64,000 nt of DNA from Nilaparvata lugens (GCF_014356525.2 NC_052510.1:14494778-14558777), one strand, 5' to 3'. Positions 23,296 to 36,579 are shown, numbered from the stretch's first letter. Notes: a model not told the origin generated them from the sequence alone. A program made the numbers and translations.

Positions 23296-23514
23296 TATAG
23301 TGAGGTCCACGTTATAATGGCAGTGGATAAATATAGAAGAATAGCGATGCCGATTCTCTGCATTAAATTATTATATTTCTACACTGTCAAAAACATAATT
23401 GGCATCGTTGTAGACCTAGAAAAGGATAGTACCACCGGCTTTGTCAAATGATAGACAAGGATAGCAAAACCAAAGTTGATCAAATACTGTCATTATAACG
23501 TGGACCTCACCATA
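23296..23514. mobile_element. MITE family B, copy 1
   Basis: Ends TATAGTGAGGTCCACGTTAT and the complement of TGGACCTCACCATA form inverted repeats of about 25 bp. The interior includes GAATAGCGATGCCGATTCTC and ACAAGGATAGCAAAACCAAAG, nearly identical to the copy at 59205. A TA target duplication is likely because the ends read TA-TAG...CTA-TA. There is no frame. Confidence 0.85.
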
Positions 23515-23519
23515 GCATT

Positions 23520-25160
23520 TTCATCTCTCTTGCCCCTATTCCTCTAATCTTATACTCTGCTCTGTTCTATAATCTATACCTTTTCTGCTTTTCTCTTGGG
23601 ATGCACTACGTTCAATGTCTTGAAATAACTTTCATTTAGTGCTTGGAGTAGAAGTCACACCATTTCTGTGATATTCTTTATATTACTTTTTCGCATCTGG
23701 ATCAATTGAACACATGAATATTTTATTCATTAAGGAATACTCAATTTTTCTGCTACTCTGTATTAGTATAGAAAAAAATAATACATTATTATTAGTCTAT
23801 ATGCATTCTCTAGAGTATGTCATGTTTATTGCATTCTTCTTACTTGCATTACTATCATCTTATTCTTCCATACAATACTTTGTTACTCAGTGCAGAAATA
23901 TATACTACTCATACATTATTACACTATATCAATTTCAGAAACAGTGTCATTTATTTAGGAGCTGGCATGGCATAGTGGATCGCGTGTCGATTAGTGTGCC
24001 CGATCTCGCGTTCTGCTGCGATATTTATCGCATTGCCCATTATTACCGGTTTAGTTCGTTTGGTGTCAGATGAAAAATAAATAATTGGTGGAGGAGTTAT
24101 GGCGTTAATCTGGCTGCAATTGGAAGGTCATCCACTAAATCTTATCAAATGCCATGTCAGGCTTGCGTGTCCAAGCAGGGTTCATAATGAAGACATCGAT
24201 GTTAATTAATTGACAGCTGGAATTAAAATGATGCATGGCTCTGTGGGTTACCTCAGCAGGAAATGCAGCATGCCACAGCGCAGGTTCGTGGTACAAGCCT
24301 TAATCAATCGCTCATTAATAATAATGAAATCCTGTCCCTGTTTTAGTATCATTTTTTGGCCAATTATGGATTCAGGCTCTGTTCTTATATTCAACTATTT
24401 CTTCTGTGCTTCGTTAAATTAAGTTGTAATCTTGTTGTATTATTTAATCTATTTTTTTGGACGAAATTATTGAGTGAATAAGATGTTTTTGACAATAAAC
24501 TGTTTTGATTTTGAATATCTAATATAGGATGGACAGAAAATTTTCTTTAGAACATTTCGTATGAATTTAATGTAGATGAGAAAATATGATGATTTCTTCA
24601 AATCCTGGTATTTGAAAAACTAAGAATTTATAAGCATTCTCAGCCCAGAACGCTTCCGTTGCCTTTCAACCTGCTATTACAATCTCATTGCTCTGATTGG
24701 TTCCTGTTGTTGGTTCTTGGTACAGAGACTAGAATAAGTGACTTATTTATTTATAGTTACTGTAGTTCTTGGTTGCTAGGCAAACAAAAAGAAAATAGCC
24801 AAATAGATAAACCTCAAAACTATAAGGATGAAATTCCTGTTCGACTGCCATAATTAATTGATTTTTCTTAGTTTATCTGTCGATAGTTTGACTTCTTGTG
24901 AGACCGGACTTCCTCCTGTTGTCCAGGATTTCCTGTTTTTAAAAATGATTGAAAACATATTATTATCTTGCATTAAACATGTTCTAATATGTACAGAAAT
25001 GTGGAAAGATACAGTGTTCATTTTTCACTGTACAGCATACTGATGAATTAAAAGATTGTTATTTCTGTGTTGTTAATCCATTCCTTTTCACTATCAATTT
25101 TAACAGTGATGCCGTTTGGAACTGTTGCTGGTTACTGGTCACCTTCAAACTGAGGAATCA
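23520..25160. other. no gene seen; possible retrotransposon tail
   Basis: Near 24440-24515 an AT-rich block ending in an AATAAA-like signal (GACAATAAACTG) could be a LINE tail. No supported gene. A-box and B-box-like words near 24236 and 24283 do not make a tRNA fold. Confidence 0.3.
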
Positions 25161-25163
25161 GTT

Positions 25164-25240
25164 GGGTTAGGTTTGATGCAAGGTTAGGTTAGGTTATGAA
25201 AGGATAGGTTAGGTTAGAATGTAAGGAAGGTTAGGTTAGG
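25164..25240. repeat. interstitial GGTTAGGTTAGG (TTAGG-type) repeats
   Basis: Several short runs of GGTTAGGTTAGG are separated by 10-20 bp. TTAGG is the common insect telomere unit. The runs here are only two to three units each, so this is an interstitial tract rather than a chromosome end. Confidence 0.7.
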
Positions 25241-25642
25241 TCAGACTGAGATGTAAGTTTAGTTAGGAATCAGTTTTCCTAGTCTGAAGTTGTCCAACAA
25301 CAGGTAGAAATGTCGTCACTGCTATAAAGTAAGTGTTTCCAATTCAAAGATGGTTGTTATTCATATCCCATATTCAATGTATGACACCATCAACCAAATC
25401 GGAGAATGACGTTTCTGCACAACATGCACACATCCTGAGTTTGTTAACAGATTCCATACTATAAGCTATGGACCAACCCACCAAATGAATCGAGGAGCAC
25501 TTAAAACTGCGATCCATGTATCGCTTATGATAGCAAAACAGCATTAATTTGCGTCATGAGTCACGAGGACTTCTTTCGAATAATAAACCTATTGATAAGT
25601 TGGCCGGGTGACGCAACCGCAGTGGTGTGTCATGAATATAGC

Positions 25643-25731
25643 GTGTCTCACTTTGGATTGTCAGTATTGGTAGAATGTGAAGCTTTAATGTTGTTTATTA
25701 GGAATGCTGACAGTTTGAAGTGAATCTCACT
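25643..25731. repeat. hairpin repeat HP, copy C1
   Basis: GTGTCTCACTTTGGATTGTCAG at the left and GGAATGCTGACAGTTTGAAG plus TGAATCTCAC at the right. The right terminus is shared with copy C2. Confidence 0.7.
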
Positions 25732-25823
25732 GAAGTAAAATTGTTTTTAAATTGTCAGCATTAGTTGTATCAGAAGCACAGATGTTATTCACATGGAGTT
25801 CTGACAGTTGAAAGTGAGTCTCA
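25720..25823. repeat. hairpin repeat HP, copy C2
   Basis: GTGAATCTCACTGAAG...AATTGTCAGCATTAG at the left and GAGTTCTGACAGTTGAAAG with TGAGTCTCA at the right. It abuts C1. A long GA microsatellite begins about 190 bp downstream. Confidence 0.65.
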
Positions 25824-26007
25824 ATGGTTCGCGAGTGTCAGTTCGCCGGCGAACCTTTAATTACGAATTGCAATAACACTTGACTGTGGGGCTCTGTTCG
25901 GAATTTATTATTACTCATTAGGCTTTCAATTTGAGTATTACTTTGCCAGCATACATGAACAGCTTCAGTATATCAATGCAGCCGTCACGATTACTCATTA
26001 TCGGTGA

Positions 26008-26171
<164 letters not shown>

Positions 26172-26174
26172 TGA

Positions 26175-29100
26175 TTGAGCGTGAGGGGGGAATGGGAAGT
26201 AGGTTCGGTTTGAGGGAGAAGAGAGATGAAATTGGATGAGGTGAGATCAGAGAGTATAGAATATATGAATTACATTCTATACTATATGGGTGAGAGTGGT
26301 GTAGAATGATATTGTATCTTACGCTCTCCTCGTTGAATAAAGTATATCAATTGAAAAGTTTTCCACTGACTTCAATTGCTAATACTCAAGGTTCTTAATT
26401 TTTTCTCTCTTTTTTCCAAGTTTCTCTTTGGAAATGAATGTTGAAACAAAATGTGAACAATTTTAAGGAACATCCAATCATTTTTTTTTCAATAGGTTTA
26501 GTTGAAAGATTTATTAAATAGGATTACTAGTACCTTTCTTTGTTTCCTTCCAGACAAGACTAGTTCCGGTCGCGAAACCATGATTTCAAGCCATTATAAA
26601 GTGTCATCCAATAATTCCTTTTTATTATAATTTATATTTATAACACCTACGGTATCAAAAATTTAATTTTCGAAGAAGTAGTGTTGTTAGCTGTAGAGGT
26701 TCAAATAGAAAGATTAGAATGAAGGTTTGAATAGGTCCAACTCTACTTTACTTCTACCGTCTTAGCTCCAATAATTTCAAGACTCCATTATAAATGAAGA
26801 GATTAGGAACATTGAAAAATTAATATTTGAAGGCGTAGTACAAATGTTGCGGTGAGGTGACTTCATTGTCAACTTCAAATTTCGAATGATTTCACGACTT
26901 CAAAATAACTAAAATCCATGAAGTATTTTTACAACCTACCGTAGAAGACACAACTATTAAGACCCTTAATACAACGAAGTCAGGAGACTGGAGTTCCTTG
27001 AAGACATCGAAGTACCATGAAGTACTTGAAAACTACGAGCCACAAATAGCCATACAAATACAAATACGTTGATATCGATTTCAAACAATGCAACAACAAA
27101 TTAGCCCCTATATTATTTCTGTCTTTATGTCTGCTGATCTTTGAAATACCTTATTTTGATCAGTATGTGGTCATCCTCTCTCAGTCATAATAATAACGAG
27201 GCTATTGAAAAGTCATATTGCACTGTTGTGATGAAAGCGAGGAGAATAATCTATTGGACCGGTAATAATTTTAGAGCTCATCTTCTTGTGGTCAAAGCCT
27301 CATGCACAGTTCTCACGAGTTTATTTCGATCATAATTTTCGAAGGAGCATCAACATCAGCAGCAAAACAAGAGAAAGTGAAACATTGTTTACGATCAGTC
27401 GTCAAAATGCCATATAATGAGCTGTTGGATGCTTGCGCGTGAAGCCTGCCATTGCATTGCATTGGATTCATAATTGTGTCTCGATATAGGAAAGGAAGGG
27501 ATCGCTCTATCTCTCACTCTCTCCTTCATTCTCTCTCTTTCTTTCTTTCTTGTAACCGTGAACTGTAAATAAAGTTGAAATTTATGAATGCTCATCTAAC
27601 AGCATGAACCCGACACAAATATCCCAACTGCCTAATGATTTACATTTTTACTTTTCTATGCAGAGCGGCAACATTATTCATTGTCATAAACTATAGTTTA
27701 GGCTCGACTTTGTATATTTTGTTTTCTACAAGTTTAGATTTCGATTGTGGATGAGAGAGAAACTTTGTTGAGGAGTTTGTGTGATTGTCAACTTTATGGA
27801 TTCTGAAAATTGATTTTAAATGAATTTAGATTTATTTGTTGTTTTTAAACTCATTTTGAAATTGGTGACACCAAAAATCTCGTGGATTCAAGGATGACAC
27901 TGTAATTGGATGGGGTCGTGGAATATGAACCAGTACGAAAGAAGGTAAAGAAGGAATTAATAATTGCTATTCGAATTTTCATATGTCTGGAGGAAATTTT
28001 GCTTTGAAAATATGGCTGGTTATCAATTTTCCTATGACAGTTCAACTTCTCAAATTTAATTTAGTAATATTTCATCACTGGTATTGATGATTATGATTGT
28101 AGATTATGATTGATTCATATTGATGATTGATAGTAGACTTGATATTGAAGCAGAATCAATTAACTTTGTTGTAGTTCAGACAACTGAAAAACTGTGTTCA
28201 ACTGAAAGTTCACTGTGTTACTTGTAAATATTTGAAAAACACTTACCGTTCTTGGAGTATTGAGGAATGCATTTCACTCCTGAGGAAGAGCTTTATCAGC
28301 CTCAATTTCAGAATCAATTCAGATTTGAACATGGAAGGTATTCATAATCTTATCAATAAAACTTGGAAAATCAAGCAATTCTGTTTTTCTATTCCTTCCT
28401 CATACTATGTGCTCAACTCACTATTCAGTTGTTAGCTGTTGTTTAGAATTGGACTCCAGTTCCAGGTATATTTACACCGGAATTCAATCTATTAATTATT
28501 ATTTCTGTGGATGAAGTATTCGTCATTCTAAGCCAGTTAGTCTACATTTGGAAGAAATCACAAAACAAACAATTAAATTAGTAGAAGAATTATTAGTTAT
28601 ACAAGAATCTCTTCCAGTTAAAATGAGAATGCAGTTACATGAGGTTAGAAGGTACCAATCAAGATGTTTCACATCCCAATCTCATCTGTGAAGAGATCAA
28701 TTCACAGTTGAAATTCAGAGAGTCACTTTATTATCTAATCATTCCTGATTTTGCCTGTCAGATTGACATAACGAGCTGGTTCCACGGCACAGCTGAGGAG
28801 TGGCACTGATAACACTGGCTTGTCTGAGCCTGGTGATTGACATTTTCCTTGGACGGAGATAGTGTGTTGCGGATTTCGAAGTGGTTTGGAGGGGTGGTGC
28901 AAGTGTTTTTAGGGTGGAGGGGGTTTAGTAGTTGCCCTGCAGTCGGTCAGCAACATGTTTCGCTAAATAGGAAGTGTCAGCCGGGGCCACATACCATAGA
29001 ACACGTAGTGACCGGATACATAATAGGCAGACATATAAGGAGAGATGAGATGATGTAGAAGAAGCATGTGTGACGGAGATGAGTGGATGGACTGTTATCA

Positions 29101-30645
29101 TTGCAATGATAAACTGGAGAAGTTATTTTGATTGTTTGAGTGTATACATTTACATTTAAAATAATTAAATATTAGAATTTGATACATAGTTTGAAATTGA
29201 TCTATGTGAACCATATACGGTAATCCATAAATTAATAAAAGTAATTTAGACCGTAATAACCGTAAAATACTGTAATAGCAGTAATAAATATACCGTGATT
29301 TAGAAATACGTAGATTTACATGAACCTTGATAGTCTATCATACTGTTTTTACTGACTGTATAATTATTTCAATAAAATGATTCAAGCAAATGGTCTAAAT
29401 CCATATCTTCCTTTTTATGCCACATCCATTTATCGAATTCATACTGCACTAATTCAATCTTCTCTCTCTGAAAACTAATTAACAATTATAACGATTCATA
29501 TTGGATAAATAGCTCACTCAATACTTTCTGATTGTAATCTAAATCTGATGTTTGTAAATCTGAGTTTGATCTAAATTCTGATGTTTGTAATCTAAATCGG
29601 AATTTTGCCAGTAGACGGCAGCACATATTTGGGTCATATTTTCAACTCCGCCCACTCTCTCCTGATTGGATGGCATTTTGTCAACTAACTCTGAACTCTG
29701 CCAATAGGTAGCAGCAACTGTGGGGTGATGGTTTCAAATAGGAGAGTTGTCGATTCACTTTTAGAATTTTTGTCAGTTTCTATTTGCTTTGAAAAAAAGA
29801 AGAAATTTTTACAATTTATTCAATACTTAGTCTCTAATATCTTTGGAAAGAGGAGAAAACATGCGATTCTCATCCACTGCTTACATTTAGTATAAATTAA
29901 TCATTCAAGAGATGATTATTGTGTGGATTCATGTAGGAACTCCCAACTCCCAACAATAAAACTTATGTTACAAACGTAGTAAACAAACATTATTGTTATG
30001 GCACATAGGCTAACATAGCGTACAAATGTGGATACGATGATTGTTGTGTAAATCTAACAAGTAATTCTCACCTTCGTGTATGCTGATAAAAGTAAACAAA
30101 CAATATTCCCATATCCCCAAAGGCTACGTACAGTTGTTTGTTGAAGGTAATGTCTCAATTTCCGTTCAAGTATCCAACCATTCAACAAGCCTTCTATTGC
30201 GCTATTATGTGCAGATATCACCTCAAGATACTCAGAATGTATGAGCCTCTGATTTTAGCGGGAGATCTTCGCAATCATCAGTGTTGTTAGTACATTTCAC
30301 CATAGAGAAACGAACACTATATTCGTTCATTTCTGGTTTCACGTTGAATTGTAAAGTAGAACTGTTGTTATAGTGCAATTGACAAATTAAATAAATAAAT
30401 GCTTATTTCCCCAAAAAAACTAAAACTACTACATCATGTACATTGTAAATGTTTTCTTGTAAATAACACTAACGATTTTCATTCAACCATACACGGATTG
30501 AAGTGCATCTCACTATATTAGCTTATTGATAAGCAATAAGTAGACAACAAATTGCATTGAATGAAATACAGTAAATCATTGCAAAAGTAATGATTTAATT
30601 CAACTGTCCTCATAAACACGCAATTCGGAATTTCTTAAGAATTTT
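26175..30645. other. no gene seen
   Basis: Mostly AT-rich unique-looking sequence. A CT-rich run lies at 27505-27552. At 28770-29060 GC is higher without a credible frame. Around 29520-29720 short words recur: ATGTTTGTAA..TCTAAAT, and GCCARTAG..GCAGCA near 29608 and 29700. No transposon ends were found. Confidence 0.35.
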
Positions 30646-30648
30646 ACA

Positions 30649-30722
30649 ATGACATCAAGGAAAGCACAAAAAGAATCTGATACCGCCAATTTAACCTATG
30701 CTGACGGTTTGTAGGGAATTTC
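30649..30722. repeat. hairpin repeat HP, partial copy
   Basis: Loop-like GACATCAAGGAAAGC and a right arm TATGCTGACGGTTTGTAGG with GAATTTCA are present. The left arm is missing or too diverged to see. Confidence 0.4.
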
Positions 30723-31019
30723 AGTATTGCAGCAGATACGGTAATTTCGGTTGGAACGGCTAGTTGTCCATCAGAAACCGGAAACAAGCTCTCAGTGAGT
30801 GACTGGACAAACCGATCGTTACAGCTGGAGTCAAGTGAAGTGCTGGAGTACTGGAGTGCTGGAGTCTGTGGAGAGTTGAACAGTTAGTTTTGTCGGACGT
30901 GACTGTAATGGTAGACTTGTTGCCGACACTGCTATTTGTTTCCACTCAACGATACCAGAAATGCAATTATTCAAAGTTGACTTGACATTGTTTCCAGCAG
31001 CAATGCAGCAGTCTGCTCA

Positions 31020-31225
31020 AGTGCCAGTGCCCCAGGTCATGGTTCTCTTTCTCTTCTTCACATCATCTCCGCCGTTCTTCTCTCTTCCTCTACTCCTATT
31101 TCACCTTCTCGTCATCCCACTTCAGTTTGTGATTCTCCTCTCCTATTTCACCTCCTTGTTCTCTTGTTTGGTTTTGTTGATCTCATCTTTTCTCCTGTTC
31201 TGTTTTTCCTCAATTCTTGCAAAGT
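31020..31225. repeat. pyrimidine-rich tract
   Basis: Strongly C/T-rich on the plus strand, many CTTCT/CCTCT words, ending at a MITE. The open frame through it is compositional. Confidence 0.5.
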
Positions 31226-31395
31226 AAAGCTGGGTTTACACCAAAGTTATTAACAAAATGTTGATCACTTAATCCTTATAGATTTTATTAGATTGAACGG
31301 AACTTGACAAACACATATGTTCATCATGTGTATGATAAGTTATTATCAATCTAATAGAATCTACATTTTGTTAATAACTGGTGTAAACGCCGCTT
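31226..31395. mobile_element. MITE family A, copy 2
   Basis: AAGCTGGGTTTACACCAAAG at the left, TAACTGGTGTAAACGCCGCTT at the right, interior TTATTAGATTGAACGGAAC and TGTGTATGATAAGTTATTA. Internally shortened compared with copies 1 and 3. Confidence 0.85.
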
Positions 31396-31621
31396 GACTT
31401 TATGTATAACAGAAATGTTCTGAAATCATTATAAATGAATTGAAATTTAATACTTCTTTTTCTTTCATGTTTTCTCGTGGTTTTTCTCTTCATTGTTTTG
31501 TTTTCCATATCATCTTCTCCTTCTCCTTATTTCTCATAAGTTCTAGCATTCCACAAATGATCTAGTTTGTCTTCTTCTACTTATTTCTCATTACTCCTAG
31601 CATTCCTTCCATTTATCTAAT

Positions 31622-31953
31622 GTGCGAGATAAATTACTTTTAACATGAAGAGGAGAAACCCATTTCTCCCTCCACAGTTTGTAGCATAGTCACAGAAGGA
31701 CATCCTGCGCACAATGGGATGCGCCGTGTCATTTCGCTTCAGGTTCTTGTGATGAACACATCTCCGTAACATACACAAACATATCACTTTGGAACATTGC
31801 CAGTGGAGGGGAGCGAAGCGTTACAAAGCTCTCTCACACAGACACAAAAGAAGGAGAATGCTGCTAGGTAGTGGGAGAGATTAGTGGAGGATAGAGCATC
31901 GGACCTCTCCGTCTTTGAGAAAGAGCCGTGTTAAAAGAAATTTATCTCGCACT
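31622..31953. mobile_element. MITE family D (single copy)
   Basis: Inverted repeats of 26 bp with two mismatches. The left is GTGCGAGATAAATTACTTTT followed by AACATG. The reverse complement of the right end is GTGCGAGATAAATTTCTTTT followed by AACACG. The 280-bp interior is GC-richer than the surroundings, includes AGGGGAGCGAAGCG, and has no frame. No clear target duplication. Confidence 0.75.
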
Positions 31954-31959
31954 TTAGTT

Positions 31960-32570
31960 CTTCTGCGTCTACTTTTTCTTCTCTTCATCAATTCCATTCC
32001 ATAATTCAACTTTGTTTCTTATTTTCTTTTCATATTTCTCATCCACTTTTATATCTTTCGCGGTCTAGTGTAATATAATTCATTTTCCCAGCTTCTCAAC
32101 TAACCTCTTCTTTATGTCCCCGTTTTCTCCTTCTTCTCGGTCTCACTCTCTCTCTTGTCGCCCTCATCTGCTGTCCCTCCTTCAATATATTTCGCCAGCC
32201 TCTCCGTCAACTCTTGTGTATTTCCTTCGTCTTTTTCCTATCTCTCTTTCTTCTTCTCACCTTCATTTCTCTCTTCTTTTGGTTCTTATATTTTCCAATT
32301 TTTACATCACCTTCTTTGTTACCCATATTTTTATTCCTTTATTCTCTTCTTCGTCTCATCTTCTTGCCGTCCACTTCCTTCTTCTTCCCATTTTCCTGCC
32401 TCTCTTCCTTCTATCACTCTTACTATTTCTTTCTCTCTTTCCCCACTCTTCTCTTCTTATACCTTTCTTTCTCTCTTTCTCTAAATCGGATTTCTTTCTA
32501 TTTCTTTCTATCTACATGTACTTGTATTCCTACTACTTTAACTCTAGATATTATCTGGATTATCGATATT
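31960..32570. repeat. pyrimidine-rich region
   Basis: About 600 bp of C/T-rich sequence. Three overlapping plus-strand frames (up to 153 codons) are open only because the strand lacks purines. Ser/Phe/Leu dominate and no motif is present. Confidence 0.6.
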
Positions 32571-32626
32571 ATTAGTCGACTACAAACAGCTCAATAAGGC
32601 TTTCAGAAAATACCAGATTATATTCT

Positions 32627-32710
32627 GAGATCCACTTCAGACAGTATTCATTCCAAATGACATCAACGCTTTCCATTCAACCAGAGCTGACAGTTTGTAG
32701 TGAATCTCAT
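32627..32710. repeat. hairpin repeat HP, copy D
   Basis: GAGATCCACTTCAGACAGTATT at the left, loop GACATCAACGCTTTCCATTC, right arm AGAGCTGACAGTTTGTAGTG with AATCTCAT. A short GTGAGTGAGAGAGTG run follows. Confidence 0.65.
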
Positions 32711-32714
32711 TACT

Positions 32715-34285
32715 ATAGTAAAGGCGAGGACAACCAGTGAGTGAGAGAGTGCATCCAGCTTCTGCATTCTCAGCACATGTTTCATAGTTCAATTTACTAC
32801 ATTCTTCGTTTGCTCTATCACCGTACTTAATACCGTTTTTACTTTGTTGTTGGCTGTGATAGCTCTGGTGAATTTATTTGTTATTGACAAGAGAATATTG
32901 TGATCTTCTCAATGGTAGTTTGTAATGTAATCCATGGATAACAATTTCTGGGAAAATATCGGTTTCTGTGAACTTAGTTCAGATTCATTTTATTCTATTT
33001 TTCGCAACATCTATAAAAGCTCCTCTTTTGTAAATATCTGATATTATTGAGTTTTGTTTCAATAACAGCTTATATGAAATGTACACAGGTCAATACATAG
33101 CTCGTGAGGCTACTAATTTTTTCACCATCTTCAAACTGAGAGTTATCTGAACGAAATATCGAAAACGGAGAGAAGTATTCCATACTGCACCTACTCACCC
33201 TCCATTTCTTTGAATTTGTTTTAATTAATAATTTCGGTCCTGCATAGACTAAAAATGACGAACGATGAAATACCAGTCTTCGATTCCAAATCAAACAAAA
33301 CCAAACAAACCAAGAATATTTGTATGGAATATATCTTGGTGGAATCTAAGACTCTGACTCCAAATTAAAAATAATTTAGAATATCTCAAAACTCAGAGAA
33401 ACATTATTGAATAATGCATCCACTTGTTAAGAGTATTTTTCCAGGGAAGAATATTTCATGATATTAGTTTCCGAATACCACAGGCCCTTTGGTAATCAAT
33501 GAATGATCATGATTGCGATTTGCTTTTAACAATACATTTTTTTTTATTCATAGATAGAACAATCTATAGGCCTTGTACGATGAACTCAATGTAATCATCC
33601 ATATATTCTATTTCTCTTTAGCATCAATCTGTCAAGTTTTTGAAAATCTCAAATTGTAAGCCTGCTTTGTTTTAATATTGATGGATGCTCGTTAGATACT
33701 ATTGAAGTAGACATGGCTGACATATCGGGTGTCTGATTAACATTTCACTTCATTAATTCCCTCTGCAACATGTTTTAAATGATCAACGTCACTTTCATTA
33801 TACTAATCGTTCAGTAAAACTTCCAACATGTGGATAGTAATCGATTTAATAGTTCAATGACGATATCAGCTAGATGACTGCCATCAAGATAGAGCCAACT
33901 GACAGGCCAATCGGAAAAGCTGAGAAGCTGAGATTAATAAGGCTAGATAACGATAGCTTGATGGGGAATGAATAATAATTGATGGAGATGAGAATTCCAA
34001 TTGGCATATACGAAAACCAATGAAGCCAGTGGTCTGTGGAGCATACATCTTCATGAAGATGTATAGAAATCACTAGGGGTAAGAATTAATGTAAATCATT
34101 CATCGAAAACGGGGAATTGAAAGTGTAAATCACTTTCACATCAGTTTTCAACTATACAAAAAATATGTTCAAATCGCCGATTACAATTTATTGAAGAAAA
34201 TTATAAGGTATGTTTACATGAATAGATTCAAAGTTTATAAAATACGATAAATTTGATAACGTTTGAATTCTAGTTTTGAAATTTT
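32715..34285. other. no gene seen
   Basis: AT-rich with chance frames. No repeat is supported. Confidence 0.35.
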
Positions 34286-34287
34286 TT

Positions 34288-34654
34288 CAAGTTTATCAAT
34301 TTTTTAGAATGTTTTTGAAGAATTTGTGTTTGTAATTTATTATTTGGCTTTTCTATCAATATAATATATTGAGTTATCAATATATTATATATTAATATAC
34401 TATTTATAATATATTGAGTTATCAGAATGTTTTTGAAGAATTTTTGCTTGTAATTTATTATTGGCTTTTCTATCAATATAATATATTGAGTTATCAATAT
34501 ATTATATATTAAATATACTATTTATAATATATTGAGTTATCAATATAATATATTGATAGAAAAGCCAATATTTTATCCTATATTGATAGAAAAGCCAAAT
34601 AATAAATTACAAACACAAATTCTTCAAAAACATTCTAAAAAATTGATAAACTTG
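34288..34654. repeat. palindrome with 76-bp perfect arms
   Basis: Arms 34288-34363 and 34579-34654 are exact reverse complements (starting CAAGTTTATCAATTTTTTAG). The 215-bp centre is almost pure A/T and contains a further partial direct copy of the left arm from about 34426 plus TATAATATATTGAGTTATCA units. The two arms have not diverged, so the structure is recent or is being homogenised. The frames across it are artefacts. Confidence 0.95.
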
Positions 34655-34754
34655 AAAAATTTATATTATCAAAATTTAAAATCAGAATTATATAGTGTAT
34701 TCCAGCTATTTAGTGAAAATTATTATTGTGTTGTAAACTTAACCCCACTTTGAA

Positions 34755-34858
34755 CATTTCATAGGACGAAATAATTAGGAACAGAAGAGGTTTGGACTAG
34801 CGCCTGTTTTTTCATTCCCATATTGTAATTTTTTATCCAATGAATAAATAAATAACCA
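34755..34858 (+). repeat. LINE 3' tail, plus orientation
   Basis: AGGAACAGAAGAGGTTTGG, a T-rich GCCTGTTTTTTC block, then CAATGAATAAATAAATAACC. Same layout as at 14715 and 47010. Confidence 0.5.
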
Positions 34859-34859
34859 A

Positions 34860-36140
34860 AAATTCCATTCTCAATCCTGATGCACTTTTAAAGCTCTGTC
34901 AGAGTCCTCAGCACACAGGGAAAAGATAAATACAATTGTTCGAAAAACGAAGTGAATAATGTCAAACTTAGCCCAGCCATTTTAGTGGAGATATAGTGAT
35001 CAGCCCAATTGGAGAATTTTAGTAGTTCAGATGAAAAACTTGGAGCTTCCTAGGATCAGTGTTTTCATGCAGCTTGATTTATCCCTGAACCATATCCCAA
35101 AAATCTGAGTTTGTTATCAGTATGGAAGTAATCAATCTATAGTACCACTCAATTATGCGTTAATTTCTCAATACAGCATGTGTATGGGCATTAGAAGCAC
35201 TCAAATCCAGTTGGCCTTGGTGCTGGAGATGAGATCTGACAGAGAGAGTGTGTATGAGAGAGATAGAGTTCGTAAGAGTAAGAGAGAGCGAGTGAGAGTA
35301 TGTGTGAGAGAGTGTCGATTGATGCTGATGAGCGAGTTCCAATTATGTAAATAGGACCACAATCGTTGATTTTCGATCTTTGATCTGTTTGTCAAGTTCA
35401 GTTAAAAGCCATCGCCGACCACCCGTGAATCACTCATAAAATTAAAATAAAAGGAAATGGAGATGAAAAAACTGAAGTACAGATTTTGAACGAGCATGGT
35501 TGCTGTTCCTGTATGATGCGAATATTTTCTTTTGAATTTGATGAGCAAATATTTACCCAACTCGAGATTCACTACTGTGTTTTCATAGCGAGGGAACTGC
35601 AAGCCTCAACTTGAGATGATCTTTGATCCATGAAGTGCCAAAGCACAATATTGGATGACTGTAGAAATAAAGATTCGCTTCCAACTGTGGAGTCAAGGAT
35701 GTAGATTTATGTAGACGTACCGGATTTAGTGACTTGGTGATCCGGGATCTTCTTTTATTCTAATCTCGAGAACCATCTGCTCAGTTGTTAACTCGGCTTC
35801 TCCATTTTTTCCGTTTTTTCAACTGCCTGGTGTGTGGTAAGTGTAGTAGGCTGCTCAGATAAAAAACCAAAGCTAGCTTGTGTGACAGTGGCTGTAGGAG
35901 AATTCCAGTCAAAAATATTATCCAAAATTATCTTAATCAAGTGTGTAATGAACAATTCAGTATTCATCTATGTTATTGAATATCTAACAATAGAAATGTT
36001 TTTAATATTTATACAGTATTTGACAATTATCAGCATACCGTTTATCACACATCTAGGTCTCGAGATTTTCTCAAATAAAAACAAAAAAATGTTATAATAT
36101 TAACAGAAACTTGAATTCATAGTCAATTTATAATTGATAA
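34860..36140. other. no gene seen; GA-rich patch
   Basis: 35238-35325 is GAGA/GTGA-rich low-complexity sequence. No supported gene in the rest. Confidence 0.35.
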
Positions 36141-36149
36141 ATTATTAGT

Positions 36150-36290
36150 TTCCATGAGGCCATGAAGCCTGTTTTTGTATTCTATTAGAAATTTATTTTT
36201 GATTTTTTGTGTTTTGATTTATTTTATATATTATATTGAATTGTGTTGATTTGAATAAAATTATTTATTGATTTGATCAATGTCCTAAAC
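36150..36290 (+). repeat. possible LINE tail
   Basis: An AT-rich block with GAATAAAATTATTTATTG and a terminal TTGATTTGAT resembles a retrotransposon 3' end. No coding sequence upstream. Confidence 0.3.
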
Positions 36291-36579
36291 GATTTCCTTT
36301 AGAAATATCTGGATGCAAATGTTGTTATTTGTTGAAAGTTCAATGACGTCTCTTAACCATGTAAGATTACCTGTTGTATGATATTCACTTAATTATCTTT
36401 GAAATAATATTATGAACCTTGCAGTATAACATAGATTTAATGAACGTTTTCCTTCTGAAAATAATAACGAGGTACTAGAGATATGTTGTGTAAGCTTTGT
36501 GTCTACAGTGTTAAAGAGTTTGTAGAATGTTTGACACTTGATAACGCATCTATAGACATATAGAATATTATTGTTGTTG

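Noticed and set aside
24200..24310. tRNA or tRNA-derived SINE suggested by TGGCTCTGTGG and GGTTCGTGGTAC
   Set aside because: Box spacing is off, no acceptor or anticodon stem can be formed, and no second copy exists in the window.
32114..32597. Three overlapping plus-strand frames of 109-153 codons
   Set aside because: All are open because the strand is pyrimidine-rich. Ser/Phe/Leu only, with no domain.
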